6,187 nucleotides of DNA from an uncultured Spongiibacteraceae bacterium. Lineage in GTDB: Bacteria > Pseudomonadota > Gammaproteobacteria > Pseudomonadales > Dasaniaceae. How positions within the stretch are numbered: position 1 is the stretch's first letter; each line of letters begins with the position of its first letter. Positions 4,989 to 6,187 of the stretch are shown here, piece after piece. The notes below the pieces were generated by a model. The model saw only the letters and a program-made list of their open reading frames with translations, searched no databases and was not told where the DNA came from. The stretch covers positions 1 to 6,187 of the forward strand of contig CALBVI010000022.1 in the NCBI GenBank assembly GCA_937969395.1. The letters run 5' to 3'. The position numbers and the translations under genes were made by a program.

Positions 4989-6187
4989 ATGCGCGCCACT
5001 CAATTCCTTATAGCTACCCAAAAAGAAACCCCAAGCGATGCTGTCGTTATCAGTCATCAGTTAATGTTACGTGCAGGCATGATTCGTAAGCTAGCCTCCG
5101 GTTTATATACATGGCTACCGATGGGGCTAAAAGTACTACGCAAAGTGGAAGCTATCGTACGCGATGAAATGAATAAGGCAGGCGGTCAAGAAGTTATGAT
5201 GCCCGTCGTACAACCAGAAAGTCTCTGGGAAGAATCTGGTCGCTGGCAGCAATATGGACCCGAATTATTGCGTATTAATGATCGCCATCACAATAGCTTT
5301 TGCTTAGGACCAACCCATGAAGAAGTTATTACGGATATGGTGCGTAATGAAATAAACAGCTACAAGCAATTACCTGTTAACTTTTATCAAATCCAAACTA
5401 AATTCCGCGATGAAATCCGTCCTCGATTTGGCGTGATGCGCTCGCGTGAATTTATTATGAAAGATGCTTATTCATTCCACAAAGACCAAGAGTCACTTCA
5501 GCAAACCTACGAGACTATGCACCAAGCCTATAGCAATATATTCACTCGCTTAGGTTTAGATTTTCGTCCTGTGATTGCCGATACAGGCTCTATTGGCGGC
5601 AGTGCCTCTCACGAGTTCCACGTATTAGCTGGCTCAGGTGAAGATGATATCGCCTTTAGTGATAGCAGCGATTTTGCCGCTAACGTCGAAATGGCAGAAG
5701 CACTAGCGCCAAAAAACGAGCGCGCCGAGGCATCGCAAAGCGTAGAAAAAGTCGCCACACCTAATCAACACAGTATCGATGAAGTCAGTACTGCTCTTAA
5801 TATTCCTGCAACTAATATTGTTAAAACCTTAATTGTGCTTGGTGAAGTTAGTGATGGCGATACCAGTGATCCACAAGAAGCACCTTTAATAGCCTTAGTT
5901 CTACGTGGTGATCACGAACTTAACGACATCAAAGCGGAGAAATTTGACGGTGTTGCTAGCCCACTATGTTTTGCAAGTGAAGAACAAGTTAAAGCAGCAC
6001 TGAGTTGTAATGTTGGCTCAATCGGTCCAGTTAATTTGCCGATTGAAACTATCGTTGACCGCAGCGCAGCGCAATTATCCGATTTTGCCTGTGGCGCTAA
6101 CGAAGATGGTTTTCATCTAACCGGTGTTAACTGGCAACGAGACTGCCAACTAACACGTATCGAAGACATCCGTAACGTGGTTGAAGG
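4989..6187 (+). CDS. proS: Prolyl-tRNA synthetase, bacterial type (3' end beyond window)
   Basis: The frame is open from the ATG at 4989 to the right edge, giving 399 complete codons of a protein usually about 570 residues long. It charges tRNA-Pro with proline in the cytoplasm and, through its editing domain, clears mischarged Ala-tRNA-Pro. The N-terminus [22 protein letters not shown] aligns with E. coli ProRS from its first residue, which fixes the start. Visible parts are the class II core with [11 protein letters not shown] (36-46), the TxE loop LGPTHEE (106-112), motif 2 [17 protein letters not shown] (139-155), and [11 protein letters not shown] (200-210). The editing (INS) domain runs from about 224 to the end of the visible part, with the conserved Lys279 in NIVKTLIV, the same number as the E. 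coli editing lysine. The final core motif and the anticodon-binding domain lie beyond the window. The ribosome site is weak: AGAGAG at 4971-4976, 12 bases upstream. It is divergent from the HIT gene. Confidence 0.97.
   Translation, partial: MRATQFLIATQKETPSDAVVISHQLMLRAGMIRKLASGLYTWLPMGLKVLRKVEAIVRDEMNKAGGQEVMMPVVQPESLWEESGRWQQYGPELLRINDRHHNSFCLGPTHEEVITDMVRNEINSYKQLPVNFYQIQTKFRDEIRPRFGVMRSREFIMKDAYSFHKDQESLQQTYETMHQAYSNIFTRLGLDFRPVIADTGSIGGSASHEFHVLAGSGEDDIAFSDSSDFAANVEMAEALAPKNERAEASQSVEKVATPNQHSIDEVSTALNIPATNIVKTLIVLGEVSDGDTSDPQEAPLIALVLRGDHELNDIKAEKFDGVASPLCFASEEQVKAALSCNVGSIGPVNLPIETIVDRSAAQLSDFACGANEDGFHLTGVNWQRDCQLTRIEDIRNVVE

Overview
The window looks like ordinary chromosome from a gammaproteobacterium of moderate GC content, probably marine and related to Pseudomonas or the Cellvibrionales. 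This rests on three things: aspS next to yebC, the FmdB/HIT/proS neighbourhood, and protein sequences close to the E. coli and Pseudomonas homologues. The genus cannot be fixed from the sequence. No mobile element, CRISPR array, tRNA or rRNA gene was seen.

Layout: five genes lie on the minus strand and one on the plus strand. Reading the minus strand from right to left, they are a HIT-domain protein (4336-4752), a histone-like protein with a lysine/alanine/proline-rich tail and an HU-like domain (3387-3935), a small FmdB-type zinc-ribbon protein (2803-3036), aspartyl-tRNA synthetase aspS (876-2648) and the translation factor/regulator yebC (46-792). proS, for prolyl-tRNA synthetase, starts at 4989 on the plus strand, diverges from the HIT gene and runs off the right edge.

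Intergenic DNA: about 20% of the window is non-coding and AT-rich, and it holds most of the unusual signals. A strong intrinsic terminator sits between aspS and yebC. A good -10 box lies upstream of the zinc-ribbon gene, with two direct repeats 22 bp apart. A sigma70-like promoter precedes a leader of about 170 nt for the histone-like gene. A strand-asymmetric hairpin lies downstream of that gene. The divergent HIT/proS region carries two interleaved perfect inverted repeats and a further 8-bp dyad.

How the genes fit together: the theme is translation (two aminoacyl-tRNA synthetases and YebC), with a nucleotide-binding HIT protein, a possible zinc-ribbon regulator and a nucleoid protein. The AspRS has His at the position linked to relaxed (non-discriminating) tRNA recognition in Pseudomonas, so it may also charge tRNA-Asn for later amidation. 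I see no clear new multi-gene system. The items most worth checking are the interleaved repeats upstream of proS, the tailed HU-like protein, the AspRS specificity and the aspS-yebC terminator/promoter overlap.
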